From CAYXVF01 sp964468125 (GTDB lineage Bacteria > Myxococcota > XYA12-FULL-58-9 > CAYXVF01): a DNA stretch of 24,968 nt. The stretch is taken from contig CAYXVF010000093.1 in NCBI GenBank assembly GCA_964468125.1, forward strand, positions 1 to 24,968, written 5' to 3'. The notes under the pieces were generated by a model. The model worked only from the letters and a program-made list of their open reading frames with translations. It searched no databases and was not told the origin of the DNA. Within the stretch, counting starts at the first letter, position 1. Each line of letters opens with the position of its first letter. Of the stretch, positions 1 through 8,796 are shown in pieces. The position numbers and the translations under genes were made by a program.

Positions 1-780
<780 letters not shown>

Positions 781-875
781 CGTTCTTCCTCGGGTGAAGG
801 TTTATGCTCTCGGATTACCGACCGGAGTCCCGTCTCAGCGAAAAAAAGCTGTCGATGTCGGCCGCGGAAATTTCT

Positions 876-897
876 CGAAGAACCGCACAATTCTTCG
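876..897. promoter_or_regulatory. 7-bp inverted repeat in the lipoprotein/sigma intergenic region
   Basis: CGAAGAA and TTCTTCG form a perfect 7-bp inverted repeat around an 8-nt spacer, about 36 nt upstream of the preferred sigma-factor start at 933. It could be an operator for the operon, the divergent lipoprotein gene or both. If the sigma gene starts at 804 instead, the repeat would be coding. I saw no convincing -35/-10 pair. Confidence 0.25.
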
Positions 898-932
898 CTG
901 AAGCCGCGTTGCGGGCGGTAAGTGAAGCTGGA

Positions 933-1649
933 ATGGATCTCCTCCTAGAAGATCGGGCGTTTCTCGAACGCTTTCGCGCCGGCGAGCCCGCAGCCCTGAG
1001 GGCCGTCTACGAGGCGAACGTGCAGGATTTGGCGGTCTTTTTGCGTCGGGGCTTCATCTTCAATGCCGGTGGCAGAACGCTGCGCTTTCGCGGCTACGAC
1101 TCGACCTTTGACCTCGAAGATTGTCTGCAGGACGTATTTCGGCGCGCCTTCGGCGAAAGAGCCCGGCTCAGCTACGACGGGCTCCGCCCCTACCGCAACT
1201 ATCTCTGGACCATCGCCCGCAACGTGGTGATCAACGATTACCAGGCCCGGGTGAAGAAGCTGAGCCGGTACGAAGACGTGCGCGAAGGCGAGCACGCGAC
1301 CGAGGACGAATGGGGCCTCGGAGATGATCCGCTGGCCTCGGGGGGTACGTCGCACCCGAATCCAGAAAAAGCCGCGCTCTCCGACGAGCTCCGGGCGCTC
1401 GTCGACCAATTCGTAGACGGGCTGCCGGCCCGCGAGCATCGCGTCTTCGAGCTGCGCTATCGCCGAGGAGCGAGCCACGTAGAGATCGAGGGAGAGATCG
1501 GTCTCTCTCCGTCCAAGATCAAGACGACGGAATCTCGCATCCGAAAGCGCCTGCTTCGCTTCCTTCACCAACACGGCTACTTCGAGCACGCAACCTCGAA
1601 AGACCTGCTGCGAGTCACTCGCGGCCACCCCCTCAAAGGAGAATCGTGA
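933..1649 (+). CDS. RNA polymerase sigma-70 family (ECF-type) sigma factor
   Basis: The protein has a two-domain ECF layout. Region 2 contains DLEDCLQDVFRRAFGE and the helix TIARNVVINDYQARVKK. Region 4 contains LPAREHRVFELRYRRGASHVEIEGEIGLSPSKIKTTESRIRKRL, split here as a -35-recognition helix-turn-helix near the C-terminus. An acidic linker joins the two. Start choice: the frame is open from ATG at 804 and 855, but 933 (MDLLLEDR) gives the usual family N-terminus, length 238 aa, and leaves room for divergent promoters; its ribosome binding site is weak. The stop overlaps the anti-sigma ATG (TGATG), implying translational coupling. It heads a five-gene operon whose products are mostly exported, so it probably answers an envelope signal and may autoregulate (inference). 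Confidence 0.9.
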   Translation: MDLLLEDRAFLERFRAGEPAALRAVYEANVQDLAVFLRRGFIFNAGGRTLRFRGYDSTFDLEDCLQDVFRRAFGERARLSYDGLRPYRNYLWTIARNVVINDYQARVKKLSRYEDVREGEHATEDEWGLGDDPLASGGTSHPNPEKAALSDELRALVDQFVDGLPAREHRVFELRYRRGASHVEIEGEIGLSPSKIKTTESRIRKRLLRFLHQHGYFEHATSKDLLRVTRGHPLKGES

Positions 1650-2395
1650 TGAACGAACACGAGCACGAGACCGTAGCCGCGCTCATCGAGCGCGCATACT
1701 ACGAAGCGCTCAGCTCGGACGAGCGGGCTCGGCTGCGACAGGAGCTCGACGACTGCGAGGCATGTCGACGCTACTACGACGAAATCGCGGAGCTCGACCG
1801 GACGATCACCGAACGAGCGCCGAGTCTCGCGCCGGTCAGTGTCGATCGCGTGTGGTCGGGGATCGAATTCGACCTGGCCCGTGAGGGAAAATCGGCCCGC
1901 TCGTGGAACACGTCGCTCCCGTGGTTCATTCCTGGGGTAGCCGCAGTCGCGGGCCTGCTCGTCTTTGCAACCGCAGCCCCAGAGTTTCAGACGCGCGGCG
2001 GTGAAGCGAGTGTTGGCGACTTTGGATTGACCGCATTCGTCATCGAGCCGGAAACACAGACGGTTCGGCGAGGACCGCAAGGGACGGTTCGACTCGAGTC
2101 GGGTCAGCTCGTGCAGCTCGCGCTCACCGCCCGACGGGCCGGGCAGCTCGGAATCGTGGGCGTGGACGCGCAAGGCGACCTACACTGGTACCAGGACGAG
2201 CGGGACCCAGGCGCGCCATTCGTCGCCACGGGCAGCGAGGTGGAGGAGCCTGTCGGACCCGCATGGCGCATTCGAGCGGAGGACAGTCCGGTGTCAGTCT
2301 GGTTGATCGAACGAGCAGCGAACGTTGCCCTGGGCACAGACACACTTCGAGGCTTGGATTTCTCGAACCCCGCGCTGGTGCTGGAGGCCGAATGA
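1649..2395 (+). CDS. Membrane-anchored anti-sigma factor
   Basis: This 248-aa protein follows the sigma gene with a 1-nt overlap. AAGGAG sits 7 nt before the ATG; a GTG at 1646 in frame is less likely. The N-terminal cytoplasmic part has a CxxC pair (Cys36, Cys39) at the position of the zinc anti-sigma (ZAS) motif H-x3-C-x2-C, but the residue four before the first Cys is Glu32 instead of His. One transmembrane segment lies at about residues 91-110 (PWFIPGVAAVAGLLVFATAA). The remaining ~138 residues are predicted periplasmic and beta-rich and may be a sensor. Expected role: sequester the sigma factor of the preceding gene. The call rests on position, topology and the CxxC motif; overall sequence recognition is weak. 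Confidence 0.8.
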   Translation: MNEHEHETVAALIERAYYEALSSDERARLRQELDDCEACRRYYDEIAELDRTITERAPSLAPVSVDRVWSGIEFDLAREGKSARSWNTSLPWFIPGVAAVAGLLVFATAAPEFQTRGGEASVGDFGLTAFVIEPETQTVRRGPQGTVRLESGQLVQLALTARRAGQLGIVGVDAQGDLHWYQDERDPGAPFVATGSEVEEPVGPAWRIRAEDSPVSVWLIERAANVALGTDTLRGLDFSNPALVLEAE

Positions 2396-3831
2396 TGATC
2401 ACTCACGTGTTGGCGCTCGCGTTGCTCTCGGCAACGCCGACGCGCTTCGCCGTGGTGATCGGGAACAACCAGCCCCTGAGCCCGGAGTTGGGTGTCCTGC
2501 GCTACGCGGACGACGACGCCGCTCGGATCAGCGAGCTCCTCTCGAGCAATGGAGTCGAGGTAGAGCTCTTGTCCGCCCTTGATGCAGACACCCAACGGCT
2601 TTACCCGGACCTCGTGCAACAAAGCCGTCCGCCGACCATGGAAGTACTGCGAAGCACTCTGAATCGCCTTTTCGAGCGAATGGGTCCGGACAGTGAGCTC
2701 TATTTCTTCTTCGCTGGACACGGTCAGGTGCTAGACAATGGCCAAGGGGTGATTCACCTCTTGGATCAGCCACTCAGTCGAGCAGACCTCTACCGAGAGG
2801 TCGTGGCGCGCTCTCCCTCCCGCGTGAACCACCTGATCATCGACGCCTGTAACGCCTATTTCATGGTCGCCTCGCGCGGAGAAGCAGCGGAAGCGGACTA
2901 TCGCTCCCTGGTCCGGAGCTTCGTGGCGCAGGAGTCGCTCGAGCGCTACCCGAACACCGGAGTGATCGTCTCGACCGTCGGCGATGTGGAAGTGCACGAG
3001 TGGTCGAAGATCCAGGCGGGAGTGTTTTCCCATCAGCTGCGCTCGGCGCTGAGCGGCGCGGCCGATGCGGACCTCGACGGCGCGGTCGACTATCGCGAGG
3101 TCGAGGCATTTCTCGCCGCAGCAAACGGGCAGATCGCCGATCCTCGCGCCCGGATCAGCGTCTTCTCACGTCCCCCGGAAATGTATCAGCGTGCACCCTT
3201 GCTCGGGGCGTCGCCGGGCCTTCCGACGATCGAAGTGCCGCGGAGCTGGACCGGCCGCTTCAGCATCGAAGACGACCGCGGCATTCGCTTCGCCGATTTC
3301 AACAAGACCGACGAGGTTCCGGTGCGCCTGCGCGTCGTCCCTCGCCCGCATTATTATGTGCGACGCGGCAATGAGGAGATTCGGGTTGAGCCAGGCGAGG
3401 AGCGGGACTTGTCCGAAGAAGCATTCGAGCCGATCGTGCTCGCAGCGCGCGGGAGCGTTGAGGACAGCTACGGTTCCAGGCTCTTCGCCGTGCCCTTTGG
3501 CCCGAGTTTCGTTGCTGGCTTTGAGAAAGCGCTCGAGGGTCGCCCGATGGGAATCGAGGAGACCTTCAACCCGGCGGTTCAGGAGAGCCAAGCCACTTAT
3601 GCTCGGATCGCCTGGGTGAGCGCGGGGGTGACGGCTGGCCTTGCCCTCACCTTCGAGCTGCTCTCTCGCGACGCGGCGAGAGAATTTGAGCGCGCGGCAG
3701 GCCCGCCGGAATCCATACTTCGCTACGAGGACCGCGCGAATCTCTATCGTGGACTGGCGCTCGCGGCGGGAGGGGTGGCACTGACTTCTGCGCTGACGGC
3801 GGGTGTACTCACGTGGCTCGACTTCGACTGA
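2392..3831 (+). CDS. Exported caspase-family (peptidase C14) protease with EF-hand-like loop
   Basis: The start is the ATG at 2392 (ATGA overlap with the anti-sigma stop), giving 479 aa; upstream in-frame Mets from 2263 lie within the anti-sigma gene. The N-terminus MMITHVLALALLSATPT looks like a short signal peptide. The caspase fold begins RFAVVIGNN. The catalytic dyad is visible as FFFAGHGQ (His110) and HLIIDACNAYF (Cys153). In the p10-like part, residues 225-236 (DADLDGAVDYRE) fit an EF-hand loop, suggesting calcium dependence. After a ~170-residue unassigned beta-rich region come two C-terminal hydrophobic segments (about 406-425 and 454-475), so it may be membrane-tethered. Caspase-family bacterial enzymes act as Arg/Lys- or Asp-specific proteases; the specificity here cannot be read. 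It is co-transcribed with sigma and anti-sigma genes, so the anti-sigma factor or surface lipoproteins are possible substrates (inference). Confidence 0.92.
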   Translation: MMITHVLALALLSATPTRFAVVIGNNQPLSPELGVLRYADDDAARISELLSSNGVEVELLSALDADTQRLYPDLVQQSRPPTMEVLRSTLNRLFERMGPDSELYFFFAGHGQVLDNGQGVIHLLDQPLSRADLYREVVARSPSRVNHLIIDACNAYFMVASRGEAAEADYRSLVRSFVAQESLERYPNTGVIVSTVGDVEVHEWSKIQAGVFSHQLRSALSGAADADLDGAVDYREVEAFLAAANGQIADPRARISVFSRPPEMYQRAPLLGASPGLPTIEVPRSWTGRFSIEDDRGIRFADFNKTDEVPVRLRVVPRPHYYVRRGNEEIRVEPGEERDLSEEAFEPIVLAARGSVEDSYGSRLFAVPFGPSFVAGFEKALEGRPMGIEETFNPAVQESQATYARIAWVSAGVTAGLALTFELLSRDAAREFERAAGPPESILRYEDRANLYRGLALAAGGVALTSALTAGVLTWLDFD

Positions 3832-4628
3832 TCCTCCTCCTGACTCTCATGGTCGGATGCGGACCCGAGCTCGACCGTGTGGAAGGCGCAATGGAGCTGT
3901 GGGTCATCGATTTGGAGCAGCCCCAACCGGGGGTCGCCCGCATCGCCTTCGCGGACTCTGTGTCCGAGATCGATCTCGAGTTGGAGCAACCGGCATTCAT
4001 CGCATCGGTCCCCGCGGGTCCGGTCCGCGTGCTCGTTCGCACGGACGGACGCCGAAGCAATCGCATCGAGATCGAGGTCTTCGAGGGAGAGGTTGCGCAC
4101 GTAGCGGTCCAGCTGTTGAGCGATCTCGACTTCGACGGTGATGGCGACGGGGTGCCTGCGCGGCGCGACAATTGCCCCTTTCACGGGAATTCGAGTCAGC
4201 GGGACAGCGACCGTGATGGAATTGGCGATGCCTGCGACGTGTGCCGAACGCGCAACGATCCGACCCAGGACGACCTGGATGGGGATGGCTTCGGAGATCT
4301 GTGCGATCCAGACATCGACGGTGATGGTGTCCTGAACGTCTCCGATGAATGCCCCTTCGATCCAAGCGGCGACACGGACGTCGACGCCGACGGTGTTTGC
4401 GACACGACCGACAACTGCCTGGTGGCGCGGAATCCGATCCAGGACGACTGTGATGGCGACGGAATCGGTGACGCCTGCGACGAGGACATCGACGGCGACA
4501 CAGTGCCGAACGGCGCGGACATCTGTCCCTTCGCTTCGGATCCGTCGCAGGAGGACGAGAACCGGGACGGGCTGGGGGATGCCTGCGAAGTCGATCCGCT
4601 TCTCTGCGCGGTAGAGGGGGGCGCATGA
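3813..4628 (+). CDS. Thrombospondin type-3 repeat, calcium-binding lipoprotein
   Basis: A GTG start at 3813 overlaps the caspase gene by 19 nt. The N-terminus VARLRLILLLTLMVGC is a lipoprotein signal with Cys16 after the lipobox. Residues ~17-107 form a small beta-rich domain. From ~108 onward come repeated Asp-rich TSP3 units such as DFDGDGDGVP, DSDRDGIGDACD, DLDGDGFGD, DIDGDGVLNVSDECP, DCDGDGIGDACD and DENRDGLGDACE, with regularly spaced cysteines. TSP3 repeats bind many Ca2+ ions and are common in surface proteins of myxobacteria and Bacteroidetes. Length 271 aa. The next gene overlaps by ATGA. Its place in the operon next to a caspase with an EF-hand-like loop suggests a shared calcium theme (inference). 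Confidence 0.92.
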   Translation: MARLRLILLLTLMVGCGPELDRVEGAMELWVIDLEQPQPGVARIAFADSVSEIDLELEQPAFIASVPAGPVRVLVRTDGRRSNRIEIEVFEGEVAHVAVQLLSDLDFDGDGDGVPARRDNCPFHGNSSQRDSDRDGIGDACDVCRTRNDPTQDDLDGDGFGDLCDPDIDGDGVLNVSDECPFDPSGDTDVDADGVCDTTDNCLVARNPIQDDCDGDGIGDACDEDIDGDTVPNGADICPFASDPSQEDENRDGLGDACEVDPLLCAVEGGA

Positions 4629-6562
4629 GAATTTTCGCTGAACGCCGGCGACGCACGGCAGAGATCACCGCAATGCCACGATTCATCACCATGGCGCTGA
4701 CCGCGCTGATGGCGGCGTGCGCAAGCGGGCCAACCGTTGGCCAGACCGATCGCGAAGCGCCGCCAGATGAGCGCCCGGATGTTCCGGGAGCCTTCGAGGC
4801 CACGATCATCTCGCCCAATGGCACGGAGAGCGCGCTGGCGGGCTCACCGCTCCGCTTCGAGGCCCGCTTTACCTTCGGGGGAAACCCCGTGAGCCCCGAG
4901 CGGGTAGAATGGCGCTCCTCTCTGAAGGGAACCCTGGGCGCGGGGAATCCGCTCGATGGCGTGGTTCTCACGCCGGGCGAGCACACGATCTCCGTCGAGG
5001 CGGTGTTCGAGGGAGAACGCGCCACCGCCCGCAGCGAGCTCGGTGTGGGAGAGATGGCCGTACGCATCGAGTCGCCGGCAAATGGCGCGCTCTTTGAGCT
5101 CGGCGAAGCGATTTCGTTTTCCGCGCGCGCCCAACGGTGGAACGGCGGTGCGGTCGAGACACTCGTCGATGGGGATCCGGGTCCGGGTCAAGCACGGGCC
5201 GATTTCGAGTGGAAGATCGACGCAAACGACGACGACGACGACGATCTCCTTCGCGCAACCACCCGAACGTTCGAAAGCACCGAGCTCTCCGCCGGTTCCC
5301 AAACGGTGGAGCTCGAGGTGACGGTCGACGGTCTGAGTGGCAATGCGTCGGTGACTTTCAGCGTCCTCCCGCAAGATTTCGAGCCCGTACGAGCGACAAT
5401 CTCGGCGCCCGAGTGCGGCCGCGTCTATACGAACGACGAGGACCTCGAGTTCATCGGTGAGCTCTCCACGGGGGCGAGCGCGAGCTGGCGAGAGGCGCTC
5501 ACCGGTCTCCGCGGCTCCGGGGGCCGCTTCTACTTCGGCGACGGGGCCGAACCGGGAAAACACCGGGTGGAGCTCACCGCCACCGATGCACTTGGAACGA
5601 CCGCGACCGCGTCGTGCGACGTGACCTTCGTCGAGAATGGTGGAAGCATCACCGATCTCTTTCCGGACAGCTCGGCGCTCAATCCCTCAGCGCTCGCCGT
5701 CACCGCCCTCGACGGGAGCTCGCCGATCCTCGTTGGACGGGAGAGTGGCCTGACCATCTTTTTCGAGGACGGTGCGGCGGCGCAATACGACTCGAGTAGC
5801 CTCGGCTACGCCGATGACCTGGCCATCGCCGCGACCGCGTCAGAAAGTGAGCTCGTGCATCTCGGCACGAGCACGGGACTCGCCCGGTGCAACCGCGACG
5901 AGGTGACCCTCAGCGACTGCGCGGTCGTCGACGCGGGAGCGGTGCTCGACATGATTCTCCTCGATTCCGATCGATCGATTCTGGTCGTGCTGCAAGACTC
6001 TAAGATCCGGGTTGAAAAAGTCGGCGACGAAGCCGTCGAGCTCCCGTGGTCGCAGCTCGCTCTGGACGGTGCACGCCGGCTCGCGAGCCGCGATGGCGGA
6101 ATACTCGTCGCGACGGCCACCGAGCTCTGCGAGATCTCGGATGTTCCGGCTCTTCTGGAAGAGCCGGGAGGGGCTCGATGCGTCTTACGGTTTTCGCTCC
6201 TGGACTCTGCGCTGTCCGGAGCGACCCTTCAGTCCCTGACCGTCGACGACTCAACCGTATGGCTCGGAACGGATGACGGTCTGCTTCGCTGGCGCCCAGA
6301 GAGCGGAAGCGTGCTGGCTCTGACCGCGCCGCCTTTGGGCGGCGCAAACGTGCTCTCGACAGCCATCGGACGCAACGATGCGCTCTGGATCGGGACCGAG
6401 AGCGGGCTGATTCGCTATGACCAGACACTCGGCACAGTGGTGGAGCTCGGGAGCCTGGACTGGGGTGGGGCGAGCGAGCGGGTCGCGGCGCTCATCCTGA
6501 GTGACGAGGGCACGCTCGTGATCGGCAGCGACGACGGGCTCTATTTTTACCGCGGACCCTGA
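4625..6562 (+). CDS. Lipoprotein with Ig-like domains and a C-terminal beta-propeller
   Basis: The ATG at 4625 overlaps the previous stop (ATGA) and has a purine-rich GAGGGGGGC upstream, giving 645 aa. A second in-frame ATG at 4673 would give a shorter, more typical lipoprotein signal; in either case the lipobox is LMAAC (Cys32 from 4625). Three Ig/PKD-like segments follow at roughly 55-145, 146-250 and 255-340. The second carries a short poly-Asp run at nt ~5228-5244. From ~350 to the end are propeller blades of two-component-regulator-propeller type, with LWIGTESGLIRYD, VWLGTDDGLLRWR and LVIGSDDGLYFYRG. It is likely a surface-exposed sensing or adhesion protein. It is the last gene with translational coupling in the operon. 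Confidence 0.87.
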   Translation: MRIFAERRRRTAEITAMPRFITMALTALMAACASGPTVGQTDREAPPDERPDVPGAFEATIISPNGTESALAGSPLRFEARFTFGGNPVSPERVEWRSSLKGTLGAGNPLDGVVLTPGEHTISVEAVFEGERATARSELGVGEMAVRIESPANGALFELGEAISFSARAQRWNGGAVETLVDGDPGPGQARADFEWKIDANDDDDDDLLRATTRTFESTELSAGSQTVELEVTVDGLSGNASVTFSVLPQDFEPVRATISAPECGRVYTNDEDLEFIGELSTGASASWREALTGLRGSGGRFYFGDGAEPGKHRVELTATDALGTTATASCDVTFVENGGSITDLFPDSSALNPSALAVTALDGSSPILVGRESGLTIFFEDGAAAQYDSSSLGYADDLAIAATASESELVHLGTSTGLARCNRDEVTLSDCAVVDAGAVLDMILLDSDRSILVVLQDSKIRVEKVGDEAVELPWSQLALDGARRLASRDGGILVATATELCEISDVPALLEEPGGARCVLRFSLLDSALSGATLQSLTVDDSTVWLGTDDGLLRWRPESGSVLALTAPPLGGANVLSTAIGRNDALWIGTESGLIRYDQTLGTVVELGSLDWGGASERVAALILSDEGTLVIGSDDGLYFYRGP

Positions 6563-6613
6563 GGAGCTTTGTGCTCAAGGCCGCACCCGTTTGGACCGTT
6601 TCATTGAGGCACA

Positions 6614-7333
6614 ATGTTGAAGGCCTCGAAAGTCGTGGAGCAGCTCAGGGCGACCCTCTCCCCCCTCGCCGTGCGCTATCAGATGGCGCCACTCCGTGCG
6701 CCGAGCGAGCTCCTCCACGCGATGGGGTGCTGGGGGCAGGCCCCCGTTCGCATCGACACGGAGATCTCCCTCGGCGAGGGATTCCTGAGCCGACTGCAGG
6801 TGGCGGTGGTGCGGAGCGAGGACGACGCCATGGCTGGCCTGACCGCGGTGGCCGTGCCGAGCCCGGACCTCGCCTCGCCGATCTTTGGCTGCGATCTCGT
6901 CGCTTTTCGCGGCCGCTTCGTCCTCTGCGCCCTCGACCTCTCCGGCGGCGAGCTCTCCGACGAGGACGCTGCCCGGCTCACGATCGCCCGTCAGCGCCTC
7001 GCGACCTGTGCAAACCCGCGCAACGTCCCGGACTTTGCGCGAAGCTGTTTCTCCGAGCACGCATCGGTTGTGAGCGAGGCCGACCGTCCCCTCGATGAGG
7101 CGCTGCCTCAGGCATTTGACGCGTTTCTCGCGTGTTTCGAGCATCGTTTGGCCCGTTCCGCGCTCCGTCCCTGGGCTGTCGGCGAGGCCGAGCAAGCGCG
7201 CTACTTCGCGGCGATGCGGTCGAATAAGCGCGAATCGAAAGCCATGGCAAAGCTCTTTGGGGCTGCCTGGGCGGAGCGCTACTTTTCCGAGCTCTTCTTC
7301 GCGGACGCCGTCGTCGCCAGCCGCGCCGCTTAA
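6614..7333 (+). CDS. Ferredoxin-dependent bilin reductase (PcyA/HY2 family) homologue
   Basis: This 239-aa protein is the usual FDBR size. The core motif SPIFGCDLVAF (Asp94) matches the family signature around the catalytic Asp (Asp105 of Synechocystis PcyA), followed by LCALDLSGG, as in the family's 'lDfqP' strand. The C-terminal helix FGAAWAERYFSELFFA matches the conserved family end. By eye, the residue corresponding to PcyA His88 is Thr77, so the product may not be phycocyanobilin. Known members reduce biliverdin IXalpha using ferredoxin. The start has GAGG 5 nt upstream. The gene begins 51 nt after the propeller gene and could be read from the same transcript or its own promoter. No heme oxygenase or phytochrome gene lies in the window. 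The assignment rests on motif recognition without an alignment. Confidence 0.72.
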   Translation: MLKASKVVEQLRATLSPLAVRYQMAPLRAPSELLHAMGCWGQAPVRIDTEISLGEGFLSRLQVAVVRSEDDAMAGLTAVAVPSPDLASPIFGCDLVAFRGRFVLCALDLSGGELSDEDAARLTIARQRLATCANPRNVPDFARSCFSEHASVVSEADRPLDEALPQAFDAFLACFEHRLARSALRPWAVGEAEQARYFAAMRSNKRESKAMAKLFGAAWAERYFSELFFADAVVASRAA

Positions 7334-7407
7334 AATGCATTTTTTGGCTGTTTCCGGGGCGACGGCGCGGTAGAGGGCCGCGATATTGCCTACCGTAGAG
7401 AACGACC

Positions 7408-8790
7408 ATGACCAGTGCTGCCGCAAATCCCACGACGCGGGCGTGGAGCCCCGAATCCTGGCGCGAGAAACCCGCCCAGCAACTCCCGAGCTACCCGGAC
7501 GCTGACGCGCTCGAGCAGGCCCTTGTCAAGCTGCGCTCCCTGCCGCCGCTCGTCACGTCCTGGGAGATCGAACGGCTGAAGAGCTACATCGCCGACGCGC
7601 AGCGCGGCGAGGTCTTCATTCTCCAGGGGGGCGACTGCGCCGAAACCCTCGACGAGTGCCGCTCGGACGTCATCGCGAACAAGCTGAAGATCCTCCTGCA
7701 GATGTCGCTCGTCCTGGTGCACGCCTCCAAGCGACCGGTGGTCCGGGTGGGGCGCTTCGCGGGGCAATACGCCAAACCGCGCAGCTCGGCGATGGAGCGC
7801 CGCACGGACGCCGACGGCTCCGTGCAAGAGCTCCCGAGCTACTTCGGCGACCTCAGCAATCGTCACCCCTTTACCCCTGAAGCGCGTGCCTTCAACCCGC
7901 AGCTCCTGATCGACGGCTACACCCACGCAGCGATGACACTCAATTTTATCCGCTCGCTGACCGAAGGCGGCTTCGCGGACCTCATGCATCCAGAGAACTG
8001 GTCCCTGTCGAGCTACCGAGAGGCGCAACCGGACTCGGAGGCCCTGAGCGAGTACCAACGGATGACCGAGGACGTGATCCAATCGCTCCACTTCATGAAG
8101 GTCTTCGGCGAAAAGCTCCCGGACCTCGAGCGCGTCGAGTTCTTCACGAGCCACGAAGGCCTCAATCTCTACTACGAAGCCGCGCAGACCCGACAGGTCC
8201 CGCGGCGCGAGGGGTACTACGATCTCACCACCCACTTGCCCTGGATCGGTGAGCGTACTCGTCAGCTCGACGGCGCCCACGTAGAATTCTTCAGGGGCAT
8301 CGAAAACCCGGTGGGCGTGAAGATCGGCCCGACGGCCGAGCCGGACGACTTGATCCGTTTGCTCGACGTTCTCAATCCCGATGACGAGCCAGGCAAGATC
8401 GTGCTCGTGCCCCGGATGGGCGCAGACAAGGTCGCGGACCGGCTCCCTCGGCTCCTGCGTCGCGTGGCCGCCGAGGGCCGGGCGGTGGCCTGGGTGACGG
8501 ACCCGATGCACGGGAATACAAAGGCCGCCGGCAACGGCAAGAAGACCCGCTACGTCGACGACATCATGCAAGAACTCGAGCTGAGCCTCGAGCTGCACGC
8601 GATGGAGGGGACTCACCTCGGAGGCGTGCATTTCGAGCTGACCGGCGACGACGTGACCGAGTGCGTGGGAGGTGCAACCGGGCTCAGCGAGAGCCACCTC
8701 GGCGACAACTACGCTTCGCTCTGCGACCCCCGCCTCAACTACAGTCAGTCCCTCGAGCTGGCGATGCGTCTCGCCCGCTGGATGCGCTAG
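7408..8790 (+). CDS. aroG: Class II 3-deoxy-D-arabino-heptulosonate 7-phosphate synthase
   Basis: This enzyme condenses phosphoenolpyruvate and erythrose 4-phosphate, the first step of the shikimate pathway. The 460 aa match the plant/actinobacterial class II family throughout: QGGDCAE (metal ligand Cys77), GRFAGQYAKPRS, SHEGLNLYYE, VGVKIGPTA, RMGADKV, DPMHGNT (His368), GGVHFE (Glu410) and CDPRLNY (Asp440). These line up with Cys87/His369/Glu411/Asp441 of the Mycobacterium tuberculosis enzyme (AroG), from which the symbol is borrowed. The 74-nt upstream gap should hold its promoter, but the ribosome binding site is weak (AGAGAACGACC before the ATG). Its stop is 6 nt from the stop of the convergent small gene at 8797. 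Confidence 0.97.
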   Translation: MTSAAANPTTRAWSPESWREKPAQQLPSYPDADALEQALVKLRSLPPLVTSWEIERLKSYIADAQRGEVFILQGGDCAETLDECRSDVIANKLKILLQMSLVLVHASKRPVVRVGRFAGQYAKPRSSAMERRTDADGSVQELPSYFGDLSNRHPFTPEARAFNPQLLIDGYTHAAMTLNFIRSLTEGGFADLMHPENWSLSSYREAQPDSEALSEYQRMTEDVIQSLHFMKVFGEKLPDLERVEFFTSHEGLNLYYEAAQTRQVPRREGYYDLTTHLPWIGERTRQLDGAHVEFFRGIENPVGVKIGPTAEPDDLIRLLDVLNPDDEPGKIVLVPRMGADKVADRLPRLLRRVAAEGRAVAWVTDPMHGNTKAAGNGKKTRYVDDIMQELELSLELHAMEGTHLGGVHFELTGDDVTECVGGATGLSESHLGDNYASLCDPRLNYSQSLELAMRLARWMR

Positions 8791-8796
8791 AATACC

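Noticed and set aside
804..932. N-terminal extension of the sigma factor (starts at 804 or 855)
   Set aside because: It would leave only 23 nt between divergent genes and adds residues atypical of ECF sigma factors. It cannot be fully excluded because the ribosome binding site at 933 is weak.
2263..2391. Upstream in-frame extension of the caspase gene
   Set aside because: It lies inside the anti-sigma gene; the 2392 ATG has the stop-start overlap and begins the signal peptide.
3997..5067. 356-codon - strand frame over the TSP3/propeller genes
   Set aside because: Arg/His-rich low-complexity translation that is antisense to clear TSP3 repeats.
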